From NCBI GenBank assembly GCA_902469555.1, contig CABRDB010000050.1:1-8788 (forward strand): 8,788 nucleotides of DNA, read 5' to 3'. The position numbers and the translations under genes are program-made. The notes beneath the pieces are model-generated. The model was given only the letters and a program-made list of their open reading frames with translations, was not told the DNA's origin and did no database searches. Source of the stretch: an uncultured Collinsella sp. GTDB lineage: Bacteria > Actinomycetota > Coriobacteriia > Coriobacteriales > Coriobacteriaceae. Shown here piece after piece: positions 1 through 6,636 of the stretch (the stretch's first letter is position 1; the number at the start of each line of letters is the position of its first letter).

Positions 1-138
1 CCGGCAGAGCCCACGACGGCTGACCTCTACGCCCGTCGTCCCCGCAAGCGCAAGGCCGTCGTCGACCAGCTCGCTCGCGAGCTCGAGGCCGAGGACGACG
101 CCGCTGCCGCCGATGCCCCGAAGGGAGGCGATGAGTAA
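1..138 (+). CDS. C-terminal tail of an upstream gene, probably a TatA/TatB-like translocase subunit (partial)
   Basis: Frame 1 is open from the window edge to a TAA at 136-138, giving 45 residues. The visible part is hydrophilic and charged: a basic patch (ARRPRKRK) followed by an acidic, Ala/Asp-rich end (LARELEAEDDAAAADA). The membrane helix and amphipathic helix that define TatA/TatB would lie upstream and cannot be seen. The assignment rests on position: the stop overlaps the tatC start by one base (TAATG), which implies translational coupling, and tatA or tatB normally precedes tatC. Long, charged, low-complexity tails are usual for TatA/TatB. Another small membrane or cytosolic protein cannot be excluded. 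Confidence 0.5.
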   Translation, partial: PAEPTTADLYARRPRKRKAVVDQLARELEAEDDAAAADAPKGGDE

Positions 139-929
139 TGCCTATCGGACCTGCGCGCATGCCGCTCTTCGATCACTTGGGAGAGCTCCGTCGCCGCCTG
201 ACCATCGTGGTCGTGTCGGTGTTTGCCGCCGCCATCGTGCTGTATTTCGCCACGCCCGTGGTGCTCGACATCTTGGAAGACCCCATCCGCTCCTTTGTGC
301 CGGACGGTAAGTTCTACATCACCACCACGCTCGGCGGCTTTGGCCTGCGCTTCTCGCTGGCCATCAAGATGGCCGTGGTCATGTGCACGCCCATGATCAT
401 CTGGCAGATTCTGGCATTTTTCCTGCCGGCACTGCGTCCCAACGAGCGCAAATGGGTCGTGCCCACGGTGCTCGCCTCGACGGTGCTGTTCTTCCTGGGT
501 GCCATCTTCTGCTACTTCATCATCATCCCGGCAGGCTTTGAGTGGCTCATCGGCGAGACCTCGGCCGTCGCCACGGCGCTGCCCGATCTGGAGAACTACG
601 TCAACATGGAGCTGCTCTTTATGATCGGCTTTGGTGTGGCGTTTGAGCTGCCGCTCATCATCTTCTACCTGTCCGTCTTCCATATCGTGTCCTACGCGGC
701 CTTTCGCAGCGCCTGGCGCTACGTGTACGTGGGCCTGCTCGTGGGCTCGGCCGTGATTACGCCCGACGGCTCGCCCGTCACGCTGGGCCTTATGTACGGT
801 GCCCTGCTTTCGCTCTACGAGATCTCGCTCGCCATCGCCCGCGTGGTCATTACCGCGCGCGAGGGCAAGGAGGGCCTGTTCGTGAGCCGTCTGGACCTGT
901 TCTCGGACGATGAGGACGACGAGGAGTAA
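138..929 (+). CDS. tatC: Sec-independent (twin-arginine) protein translocase subunit TatC
   Basis: TatC is the polytopic inner-membrane receptor that binds twin-arginine signal peptides and, with TatA/TatB, exports folded proteins. The 263 residues match the family length (about 250-260). Visible family features are the N-terminal HLGELRRRL segment (13-21, conserved Glu16), FLPALRPNERKW in the first cytoplasmic loop (95-106, conserved Glu103), FGVAFELP (165-172, Glu170) and the late TPD (208-210). About six hydrophobic segments lie near 22-42, 76-97, 107-133, 157-182, 192-207 and 213-237. The C-terminus is acidic (SDDEDDEE). The ATG overlaps the upstream stop and is preceded by GGGAGG (123-128), nine bases away; an in-frame ATG at residue 8 is an alternative start. 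hypA follows after six bases, so the genes are probably cotranscribed. Confidence 0.96.
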   Translation: MPIGPARMPLFDHLGELRRRLTIVVVSVFAAAIVLYFATPVVLDILEDPIRSFVPDGKFYITTTLGGFGLRFSLAIKMAVVMCTPMIIWQILAFFLPALRPNERKWVVPTVLASTVLFFLGAIFCYFIIIPAGFEWLIGETSAVATALPDLENYVNMELLFMIGFGVAFELPLIIFYLSVFHIVSYAAFRSAWRYVYVGLLVGSAVITPDGSPVTLGLMYGALLSLYEISLAIARVVITAREGKEGLFVSRLDLFSDDEDDEE

Positions 930-935
930 ATCGGT

Positions 936-1292
936 ATGCACGAGGTTGGCATTGTCAACGGCATACTCGATACAGTGATTCGCGCGGCGCGTGGGGCGGG
1001 GGCCTCGCGCGCCGTTTTGGTAACGCTGCGTATCGGGGATATGACCGAAGTTGTGCGCGAGGCGCTCGACTTTGCGTGGGAGACATTTCGCGACGAGGAC
1101 CCGCTCACGCGAGGCTGCGAGCTTGCCGTGGAGGAGGTCCATCCGCAAAGTGAATGCTTGGACTGCGGCGAGGTTTTCGACCACGATCGCTTCCACTGTC
1201 GCTGTCCCCAGTGTGGTGGCGCCAACGTGCGCCTACTGCACGGCCGCGAACTCGACATCGCCAGTATCGAAATCGAAACCCCCGACGATTAG
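936..1292 (+). CDS. hypA: Hydrogenase maturation nickel metallochaperone HypA
   Basis: HypA delivers Ni(II) with HypB to the large subunit of [NiFe] hydrogenases. The 118 residues equal the usual family length (about 115). The N-terminal Met-His-Glu (His2 is the known nickel ligand) is intact, which fixes the start. The structural zinc site is present as two CxxC pairs, Cys74/Cys77 and Cys90/Cys93, on either side of the FDHDRFHCR loop. LRIGDMTEVV and GRELDIASIEIE are family-typical. GAGGAG at 921-926, overlapping the tatC end, is a suitable ribosome binding site nine bases upstream. hypB follows after 55 bases. No hydrogenase structural genes and no hypCDEF are in the window. Confidence 0.96.
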   Translation: MHEVGIVNGILDTVIRAARGAGASRAVLVTLRIGDMTEVVREALDFAWETFRDEDPLTRGCELAVEEVHPQSECLDCGEVFDHDRFHCRCPQCGGANVRLLHGRELDIASIEIETPDD

Positions 1293-1347
1293 CCCGCTAG
1301 CCATCTAGTGATGGGGTATAAAGGGGCCAAAGTAAGGAGCGCTAAGT

Positions 1348-2031
1348 ATGGCCGAGAAAACGATTGATATCGCGTCGCCGATTCTGTCGCGCAACGAGCG
1401 CCTGGCAGATCGGCTGCGTCAGCGATTTAATGAGACAAACACTTATGTGATCAACGTCTTGTCGAGCCCCGGTTCGGGCAAGACCACCACGATCCTGGGC
1501 ACCAACGAGCGCCTGCGCGACAAGGCTGGCTTGCGCTGCGCCGTCATCGAGGGCGACATCGCCTCGGATGTCGACGCCATCACCATGAAGGAAGCCGGCA
1601 TGCCCGCCATCCAGATCAACACGGGCGGTCTGTGCCACCTCGAGGGCAACATGATCATGGAGGCTATCGATGCGTTCGACCAGGCCGTTGGTCTGGAGAA
1701 CATCGACGTCATCTTTATCGAAAATGTGGGCAACCTGGTCTGCCCGGTCGACTTTGACCTGGGCGAGAACCTGTCCATCATGATCCTCTCGGTGCCCGAG
1801 GGCGACGACAAGCCCATCAAGTACCCGGGCATCTTCCAGCACGCCGGCGCGCAGCTGCTCAATAAGGTCGACGTGGCCCCGGCTTTCGATTTTGACATGG
1901 ATAGGTATACTAAGACACTCGATGACCTCAATCCTCAGGCGCCGCGGTTTGCCGTGAGCGCGCGCAAGGGCGAGGGCATGGATGCCTGGTGCGATTGGCT
2001 CATCGGGCAGATCGAGCAAGCAAGGGCGTAA
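1348..2031 (+). CDS. hypB: Hydrogenase maturation GTPase HypB
   Basis: HypB is a SIMIBI-class GTPase that acts with HypA to insert nickel into [NiFe] hydrogenase. The 227 residues hold the P-loop SSPGSGKTT (39-47), VIEGD (66-70), the metal-site NTGGLCHLEGN (91-101, Cys96-His97), FIENVGNLVCP (123-133, Cys132), EGDDKP (151-156) and the guanine-specificity NKVD (172-175). Cys96, His97 and Cys132 correspond to the G-domain nickel/zinc ligands known in Escherichia coli HypB. The N-terminal extension is short (about 35 residues before the P-loop) and lacks both the CxxCGC nickel motif and any His-rich stretch. The ATG has a good AAGGAG at 1334-1339, eight bases away. The 55-base gap after hypA contains TATAAA (1317-1322) without a convincing -35, so a separate promoter is only possible. 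Confidence 0.96.
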   Translation: MAEKTIDIASPILSRNERLADRLRQRFNETNTYVINVLSSPGSGKTTTILGTNERLRDKAGLRCAVIEGDIASDVDAITMKEAGMPAIQINTGGLCHLEGNMIMEAIDAFDQAVGLENIDVIFIENVGNLVCPVDFDLGENLSIMILSVPEGDDKPIKYPGIFQHAGAQLLNKVDVAPAFDFDMDRYTKTLDDLNPQAPRFAVSARKGEGMDAWCDWLIGQIEQARA

Positions 2032-2074
2032 ATCGGCCGCCATACGGGCGGGCGTAGCCGCAGAGACACGAGAT

Positions 2075-2088
2075 AGGAGCCTCTTTTG
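2075..2088 (+). promoter_or_regulatory. Ribosome binding site that supports the TTG start of the topoisomerase gene
   Basis: AGGAG at 2075-2079 lies six bases before TTG at 2086-2088. Translation from this TTG gives (f)MKLIIAEKNDAA, which is the expected first strand of a TOPRIM fold with its catalytic Glu7. The next in-frame ATG is about 78 codons inside the domain, so TTG is the start. Confidence 0.8.
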
Positions 2089-4662
2089 AAGCTCATCATC
2101 GCCGAGAAAAACGACGCCGCGCGTCAGATCGCCGAGCGTCTGTCCACGGGCAAACCCAAAAAGGATAAGGTGTACAACACCGCCATCTACCGTTTTGAGT
2201 GGAAGGGCGAGGAGTGCGTGACCATCGGCCTGGCCGGTCACATCCTTGCGCCCGATTTTTGCGACAGCGTGCTGTTCGATAAAAAGCTGGGCTGGTATTC
2301 GGTTACCGAGGACGGCGAGATGTTGCCGGCCGACATGCCCGATGGCCTGGCTCGTCCGCCCTACGACACCAAGCGCAAGCCGTTCCTTGCCGACGGCATC
2401 TCCATCAAGGGCTGGAAGCTCGAGAGCCTGCCGTATCTCACCTGGGCACCCGTCATTAAGCTGCCGGCCGAGAAGGAGCTCATCCGCTCGCTCAAGAACC
2501 TTGCCAAGAAGTCCGACAGCGTCATCATCGCTACGGACTTCGATCGCGAGGGCGAGCTGATCGGTTCGGACGCCCTCAACAAGGTGCGCGAGGTGGCGCC
2601 GGACTTGCCGGTTGCCCGCGCCCAGTACTCTTCGTTTACCAAGGCCGAGATCACGCAGGCCTTCGATAATCTCGTCTCGCTCGACCAGAATCTGGCCGAC
2701 GCCGGCGAGAGCCGCCAGCACATCGACCTCATTTGGGGTGCGGTGCTCACGCGTTACCTGACGCTCGCCAAGTTTGGCGGCTTTGGTAACGTGCGCTCTG
2801 CCGGCCGCGTGCAGACGCCGACGCTTGCCCTGGTGGTCGAGCGCGAGCGCGAGCGCATGGCGTTTGTGCCCGAGGACTATTGGCAGATTCGCGGCATGGG
2901 CGCCGCGCAGGGTGCTGCCGAGGACGACCGCTTTAAGATTGCGCACAAGACGGCGCGTTTTACCGACAAAGATGCCGCCGAGACAGCGTATGGTCACGTC
3001 GACGGCGCTACGACGGCGACCGTTGCCGCGGTGACCAAGCGCTCGCGTAAGCAGCAGCCGCCCACGCCGTTTGCGACGACTTCGCTGCAGGCTGCCGCCG
3101 CGGCCGAGGGCATCTCGCCTGCGCGTACGATGCGCATCGCCGAGTCCCTCTACATGGCCGGCCTCATCAGCTACCCGCGTGTCGACAATACCGTGTACCC
3201 CGCGACGCTCGATTTGGGCGCTGTGGTGAGTGACCTTGCAAAGATCAACCCGGCGCTGGCACCCGTGTGCAAAAAGGTGCTCGCCGGCCCCATGAAGCCC
3301 ACGCGCGGCAAAGTCGAGACCACCGACCACCCGCCTATCTACCCCACGGGCGAGGGCGATCCGTCCACGCTCGATGGCGGTCAGCGCAAGCTCTATGACC
3401 TCATCGCCCGCCGCTTCCTGGCGACGCTTATGGGTCCTGCGACCATCGAGAACACCAAGCTCGAGCTCGACGTCAATGGCGAGCCGTTCGTGGCTTCGGG
3501 CGACGTGCTCGTGACCCCGGGTTTCCGCGAGGCATACCCATATGGACTCAAACGCGACGAGCAGATGCCGCCGCTTGAGCAGGGCGATACGGTCGACGTG
3601 TTCGACATTAAGCTCGAGGCAAAGCAGACCGAGCCGCCCGCGCGCTACAGCCAGGGCAAGCTCGTGCAGGAGATGGAAAAGCGCGGTTTGGGCACCAAGT
3701 CCACGCGCGCGAGCATCATCGAGCGCCTGTATGCCGTGCGCTATCTCAAAAATGATCCCGTTGAGCCGAGCCAGCTGGGCATCGCCATCATCGACGCGCT
3801 GACGCAATTTGCCCCGCGCATCACGAGCCCCGATATGACCAGTGAGCTCGACGGCGACATGACCCGCGTCGAGCGCGGCGAGGATACCGAAGAGCATGTC
3901 GTGACGCACTCGCGCGCGCTGCTGGCTGGCGTGCTCGACGAGCTGCTCAAGCACACGCGGGAGCTGGGCGACGCCATCAGCGACGCCGTCACGGCCGATG
4001 CGCGCGTGGGCGCTTGCCCCAAGTGCGGCAAGGACTTGGTTATGAAGACGAGCGCCAAGACCCGCGGCAGCTTCATTGGCTGCATGGGCTGGCCCGACTG
4101 CGATGTGACCTATCCGGTGCCGAGCGGCGTCAAGGTGAGCCCGCTCGAGGGCGAGGCAGCCGTGTGCCCCGAGTGCGGCGCGCCGCGCATTAAGTGCCAG
4201 CCGTTCCGCCAGAAGGCCTTCGAGATTTGCGTGAACCCCACGTGCCCCACCAACTACGAGCCTGACCTTAAGGTGGGCGAGTGCAAGGTGTGCGCCGAGG
4301 CCGGACGCCATGGCGACCTGATCGCGCACAAGAGCGAGAAGAGCGGCAAGCGCTTTATCCGCTGCACCAACTACGATGACTGCGGCGTGAGCTATCCTCT
4401 GCCGGCGCGCGGTAAGCTCGAGGCGACGGGTGAGACTTGCCCCGAGTGCGGCGCCCCCATCGTGGTGGTCAACACGGCGCGCGGCCCGTGGCGCATCTGC
4501 GTGAACATGGACTGCCCGACCAAGGAGAAGAAGCCCGCCCGCGGTCGCAAGACCACGACCAAGGCGAGCACGGCAAAGAAGACGACGGCGGCAAAGAAGA
4601 CTGCTGCCAAGAAGACGACCGCGAAGAAGTCGACTGCCAAGAAAGCAGCCGCCGACAAGTAA
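2086..4662 (+). CDS. topA: Type IA DNA topoisomerase, archaeal-like TopA, with four zinc ribbons and a basic tail
   Basis: This 858-residue enzyme should relax negative supercoils by cutting one DNA strand through a 5'-phosphotyrosine link. The TOPRIM domain (about 1-165) has Glu7 and the metal-binding DFDREGE (151-157). SAGRVQTPTLALV (238-250) is the conserved core segment. The active-site segment is GLISYPRVDNT (359-369) with catalytic Tyr363. DHPPIYPTG (414-422) and EMEKRGLGTKSTRASII (529-545) complete the core. These motifs are closer to archaeal-type topoisomerase I than to standard bacterial TopA (IVESPAKA, DPDREGE, HEAIRPT). After residue 640 come four Cys4-type ribbons: Cys644/647/666/672, Cys694/697/715/720, Cys733/736/760/766 and Cys785/788/805/810. 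The tail (815-858) is a Lys/Ala/Thr repeat that probably binds DNA. hypB ends 54 bases upstream; a strong terminator follows. Topoisomerase III is the main alternative label. Confidence 0.93.
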   Translation: MKLIIAEKNDAARQIAERLSTGKPKKDKVYNTAIYRFEWKGEECVTIGLAGHILAPDFCDSVLFDKKLGWYSVTEDGEMLPADMPDGLARPPYDTKRKPFLADGISIKGWKLESLPYLTWAPVIKLPAEKELIRSLKNLAKKSDSVIIATDFDREGELIGSDALNKVREVAPDLPVARAQYSSFTKAEITQAFDNLVSLDQNLADAGESRQHIDLIWGAVLTRYLTLAKFGGFGNVRSAGRVQTPTLALVVERERERMAFVPEDYWQIRGMGAAQGAAEDDRFKIAHKTARFTDKDAAETAYGHVDGATTATVAAVTKRSRKQQPPTPFATTSLQAAAAAEGISPARTMRIAESLYMAGLISYPRVDNTVYPATLDLGAVVSDLAKINPALAPVCKKVLAGPMKPTRGKVETTDHPPIYPTGEGDPSTLDGGQRKLYDLIARRFLATLMGPATIENTKLELDVNGEPFVASGDVLVTPGFREAYPYGLKRDEQMPPLEQGDTVDVFDIKLEAKQTEPPARYSQGKLVQEMEKRGLGTKSTRASIIERLYAVRYLKNDPVEPSQLGIAIIDALTQFAPRITSPDMTSELDGDMTRVERGEDTEEHVVTHSRALLAGVLDELLKHTRELGDAISDAVTADARVGACPKCGKDLVMKTSAKTRGSFIGCMGWPDCDVTYPVPSGVKVSPLEGEAAVCPECGAPRIKCQPFRQKAFEICVNPTCPTNYEPDLKVGECKVCAEAGRHGDLIAHKSEKSGKRFIRCTNYDDCGVSYPLPARGKLEATGETCPECGAPIVVVNTARGPWRICVNMDCPTKEKKPARGRKTTTKASTAKKTTAAKKTAAKKTTAKKSTAKKAAADK

Positions 4663-4689
4663 CGGCGCAGTCGGAACATTGACTATAAC

Positions 4690-4728
4690 AAAAACGAGCG
4701 AGGACCCCGCGATCCTCGCTCGTTTTTT
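4690..4728. terminator. Bidirectional intrinsic terminator between convergent genes
   Basis: A perfect 15-bp stem pairs 4690-4704 (AAAAACGAGCGAGGA) with 4713-4727 around an 8-base loop (CCCCGCGA). On the plus strand the stem runs into six T (4723-4728). On the minus strand the opposite arm gives five T. It lies 28 bases after the topoisomerase stop and 15 bases beyond the stop of the minus-strand gene, so it should end transcription of both. Confidence 0.93.
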
Positions 4729-4742
4729 AGACCGGCAGAGCG

Positions 4743-5726
4743 CTAGTTCACTTCGACGGGTTTGGCGCCGGGATAGCGCTCCTCAAAGTCTAGGCGGTAC
4801 TTATTGTCATTGGTGCCCGCCACGTTGTCGCGCGACAGCGGCGCCACGATCTCATTCTTGTGGTCCGCAGGCTTGGCGTATTTCAGGCTGATCTCCCAGG
4901 CATCACAGATTGCGTCAATGCGGTGATCCAGGTCGTCGTACAGGGCGATGATGTCCTTCCAGGAGCTGTAGTTCTTGGAGCTCGTCGGAACGTCTAGGTC
5001 CTCGACGATGTCGTAATACTGCTCGATGGTGTCCTCCGTGCGCTCGGCGACGTCGGCGAGATTTTGACGGGTGGTTCGATCCTCTTCCAGATAGCTGCCG
5101 TTGAAGTTCTGCGCGCAGCCACGGACCTGGCTATCGAGGTCTTCGAGCAGGTCGTAGTATTCGCTCAGTCGGCGGTAGAGATTCTGCTCGGAGAGCGTTG
5201 CTTCGCCGCCATCCTCGTCGTCATCGTCATCATCGTCGTACAGGCTGTTGGGATCGCCGAGAGGCTTTAGGTCATCGTCGTCGACGTCATGGTGCAGCTT
5301 AGCTACCTCGGCAGTCGTCTGCGTGGCGGCGTTGTCGAAAGGCTTGATCACAAAGAAAACGACCAGGGCGATGATGATCGCCACCAGCACAACGATAACG
5401 GCGATAAGCGGCCCGGTGCCGCTCTTTTTGGGAGCGGGGGTCTGTGGCGAAGCGGGCGCGTATGCGGGAGCCGGCTGCTGTTGGGGCGAGCCGCTCGCGA
5501 CGGGTATGCGCTGCGTGGTCTCGACGGTCGCGGGGCTTGCGGCGGGGTCGGGGCGATAGGCGAGGGGGTCGTCCGCCTTGGCTTGCGGCGTATCGAGGGA
5601 ACCGGTCTGCTCAAAAGCGGGCTGGCTATCGCTCGCGGTTGTTTGCTCAACGGGTGCACCGCACGAGGTGCAGAACTTGGCATCATCTGCAAGAAGTTTG
5701 CCGCACGAGGCGCAATACCGAGACAT
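4743..5726 (-). CDS. Membrane-anchored zinc-ribbon protein with an Asp-rich stretch, function unknown
   Basis: The 327 residues are not assigned to a named family beyond the ribbon. Residues 4-23 form a zinc ribbon (YCASCGKLL, then FCTSCG; Cys5, 8, 19, 22). A Pro/Ala/Gln/Thr-rich, probably disordered linker runs to about 100. One membrane helix spans about 106-127 (GPLIAVIVVLVAIIIALVVF), with Lys-Lys just before it, predicting the ribbon inside the cell and the rest outside. The outer part has acidic patches near 148-152 and an Asp7-Glu-Asp run (164-172), then a helical acidic domain to 290 and a polar tail ending YPGAKPVEVN. The ATG at 5726 is chosen because AAAGGAG lies five bases upstream; a GTG at 5744 would place the start before that site. 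The gene is monocistronic, convergent with topA and divergent from tmk. The architecture recalls membrane zinc-ribbon proteins common in Gram-positive bacteria; a sensory or envelope role is only a guess. Confidence 0.88.
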   Translation of the reverse strand: MSRYCASCGKLLADDAKFCTSCGAPVEQTTASDSQPAFEQTGSLDTPQAKADDPLAYRPDPAASPATVETTQRIPVASGSPQQQPAPAYAPASPQTPAPKKSGTGPLIAVIVVLVAIIIALVVFFVIKPFDNAATQTTAEVAKLHHDVDDDDLKPLGDPNSLYDDDDDDDEDGGEATLSEQNLYRRLSEYYDLLEDLDSQVRGCAQNFNGSYLEEDRTTRQNLADVAERTEDTIEQYYDIVEDLDVPTSSKNYSSWKDIIALYDDLDHRIDAICDAWEISLKYAKPADHKNEIVAPLSRDNVAGTNDNKYRLDFEERYPGAKPVEVN

Positions 5727-5731
5727 TGCCA

Positions 5732-5738
5732 CTCCTTT
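5732..5738 (-). promoter_or_regulatory. Ribosome binding site that sets the start of the zinc-ribbon membrane protein
   Basis: On the minus strand the sequence reads AAAGGAG, then five bases, then ATG at 5726. It lies inside the first codons of the longer GTG-start version, which makes that longer start unlikely. Confidence 0.8.
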
Positions 5739-5763
5739 CGCCACATTTCAATGCAATACGACG

Positions 5764-5769
5764 ATTATA
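5764..5769 (-). promoter_or_regulatory. Candidate -10 element for the minus-strand zinc-ribbon gene
   Basis: The minus strand reads a perfect TATAAT at 5769-5764, about 38 bases before the ATG. No good -35 hexamer is present at 16-18 bases; that position falls inside the end of the palindromic repeat (sequence near CTGCCGG). The assignment rests on the -10 match and its location alone. Confidence 0.5.
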
Positions 5770-5787
5770 CCCAGCACCCCAAAAAGC

Positions 5788-5843
5788 CGGCAGTTGGGGA
5801 CGTTCCTTTTCGGCCGGCAGTTTAGGAACGTCCCTAACTGCCG
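5788..5843. repeat. Palindromic intergenic element (REP or MITE-like) with a 20-bp stem
   Basis: Arm 5788-5807 (CGGCAGTTGGGGACGTTCCT) pairs with arm 5824-5843 over 20 positions, with one G-T wobble at the fourth G of the GGGG run. The loop (5808-5823) is 16 bases and itself contains CCGGCAGTT, a partial direct copy of the arm start. The core GGGACGTTCC / GGAACGTCCC suggests a mobile or dispersed palindrome of the kind carried by REP/RAYT systems. Only one copy is in this window, so dispersal is inferred, not shown. A short T-run after neither arm argues against a simple terminator. Confidence 0.65.
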
Positions 5844-5870
5844 TCTGAGTAGCCATTGGCTAGGTGGGAT

Positions 5871-5899
5871 TTGGGACGCGCCGAGCACTGGGGTATCAT
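5871..5899 (+). promoter_or_regulatory. Candidate sigma-70-type promoter for the tmk-holB-ricT operon
   Basis: TTGGGA (5871-5876, four of six matches to the -35 consensus) is 17 bases from TATCAT (5894-5899, five of six matches to the -10 consensus). Transcription would start near 5906, about 45 bases before the tmk ATG. The location just upstream of the first gene of a tight operon supports it. Confidence 0.5.
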
Positions 5900-5951
5900 G
5901 GCTTGGTTGATATATCTGCATTTACGCGCCTTGTAGGAAGGGGCTGCGCCC

Positions 5952-6635
5952 ATGGCTTTTGAGCCCGCTCAACATAGCTTTATCACGCTCGAGGGTGTCG
6001 ATGGCGCCGGCAAGTCCACGCAGGCGCGTCTGCTTGCCCGCGCGCTCGAACTCGCTGGCCACCAGGTTGTGAGCCTGCGCGAGCCGGGCGGTACCGCCAT
6101 CAGCGAAAAGATCCGCGCCCTGCTGCTCGACCCCGCCAACACGGCCATGGGAGATACCTGCGAGCTGCTGCTCTACGAGGCCGCACGCGCCCAGCTGGTG
6201 CACGAGGTCATAGCTCCCGCCCTCGCGGCCGGCAAGGTGGTCCTGTGCGACCGCTTCTACGATTCCACGACCTGCTATCAGGCGTTTGCCGACGGCCTCG
6301 ATCGCCAGATGGTGCGCGATGCCAATAACCTCGCTGTCGCGGGGACGCACCCGGCGCTCACGCTCGTCTACCACATCACGCCCGAGCGGGCGGCGCTGCG
6401 CATGGCCGCCCGTGGCGTGGCAGATCGCATGGAGGCAAAAGGCATGGCCTTCCAAGAGCACGTCTACCAGGGATTTTGCGCCATTGCCGCCGAGGAACCA
6501 AACCGCGTAAAGCTCATCGACGCGACCGCGTCCATCGAGGAAGTCTTCGCGCAGACGGTCGAGCGGGTTCGCGCCTACGGCCTCGACATTTCCCAGGACG
6601 CCGTCACCGCCGCGCTTGCTCAGGAGGCCGAGTAA
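5952..6635 (+). CDS. tmk: Thymidylate kinase (dTMP kinase)
   Basis: This enzyme phosphorylates dTMP to dTDP with ATP in dTTP synthesis. The 227 residues (family about 205-215) contain the P-loop EGVDGAGKST (14-23), the REPGGT segment (43-48), the nucleoside-binding CDRFYDST (99-106, Asp100-Arg101), YQ (109-110) and a LID region near 150-165 (RMAARGVADRMEAKG). The N-terminus begins about four residues longer than many homologues, and the C-terminus extends past the last helix. The ATG follows AGGAAGGGG at 5934-5942. The stop is one base from the holB start, so the two are translationally linked. A promoter candidate lies upstream at 5871-5899. Confidence 0.96.
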   Translation: MAFEPAQHSFITLEGVDGAGKSTQARLLARALELAGHQVVSLREPGGTAISEKIRALLLDPANTAMGDTCELLLYEAARAQLVHEVIAPALAAGKVVLCDRFYDSTTCYQAFADGLDRQMVRDANNLAVAGTHPALTLVYHITPERAALRMAARGVADRMEAKGMAFQEHVYQGFCAIAAEEPNRVKLIDATASIEEVFAQTVERVRAYGLDISQDAVTAALAQEAE

Positions 6636-6636
6636 C

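Noticed and set aside
27..1196. A 389-codon open frame on the minus strand opposite tatC and hypA
   Set aside because: The translation is a low-complexity His/Asp/Arg/Gly-rich product typical of antisense frames; both sense genes have clear family motifs.
1301..1314. Small hairpin CCATC-TAGT-GATGG between hypA and hypB
   Set aside because: A 5-bp stem with no T-run is too weak to call a terminator or a regulatory element.
2036..2051. Short GC hairpin between hypB and topA
   Set aside because: A stem of about five base pairs without a T-run; expected by chance at this GC content.
1342..4329. A 995-codon open frame on the minus strand across hypB and most of topA
   Set aside because: It lies wholly opposite two well-supported genes, its translation is Arg/His/Ala/Leu-rich without recognisable motifs, and such frames are expected opposite GC-rich codons. 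No promoter or ribosome binding site stands out.
5211..5237. Trinucleotide run coding the Asp stretch as a possible phase-variable repeat
   Set aside because: The codons mix GAC and GAT irregularly, so there is no uniform repeat unit, and a three-base change would not shift the frame.
5289..5825. Plus-strand open frames opposite the zinc-ribbon membrane gene
   Set aside because: They have no family motif, overlap the promoter and the palindrome, and oppose a gene with a clear ribosome binding site, zinc ribbon and membrane helix.
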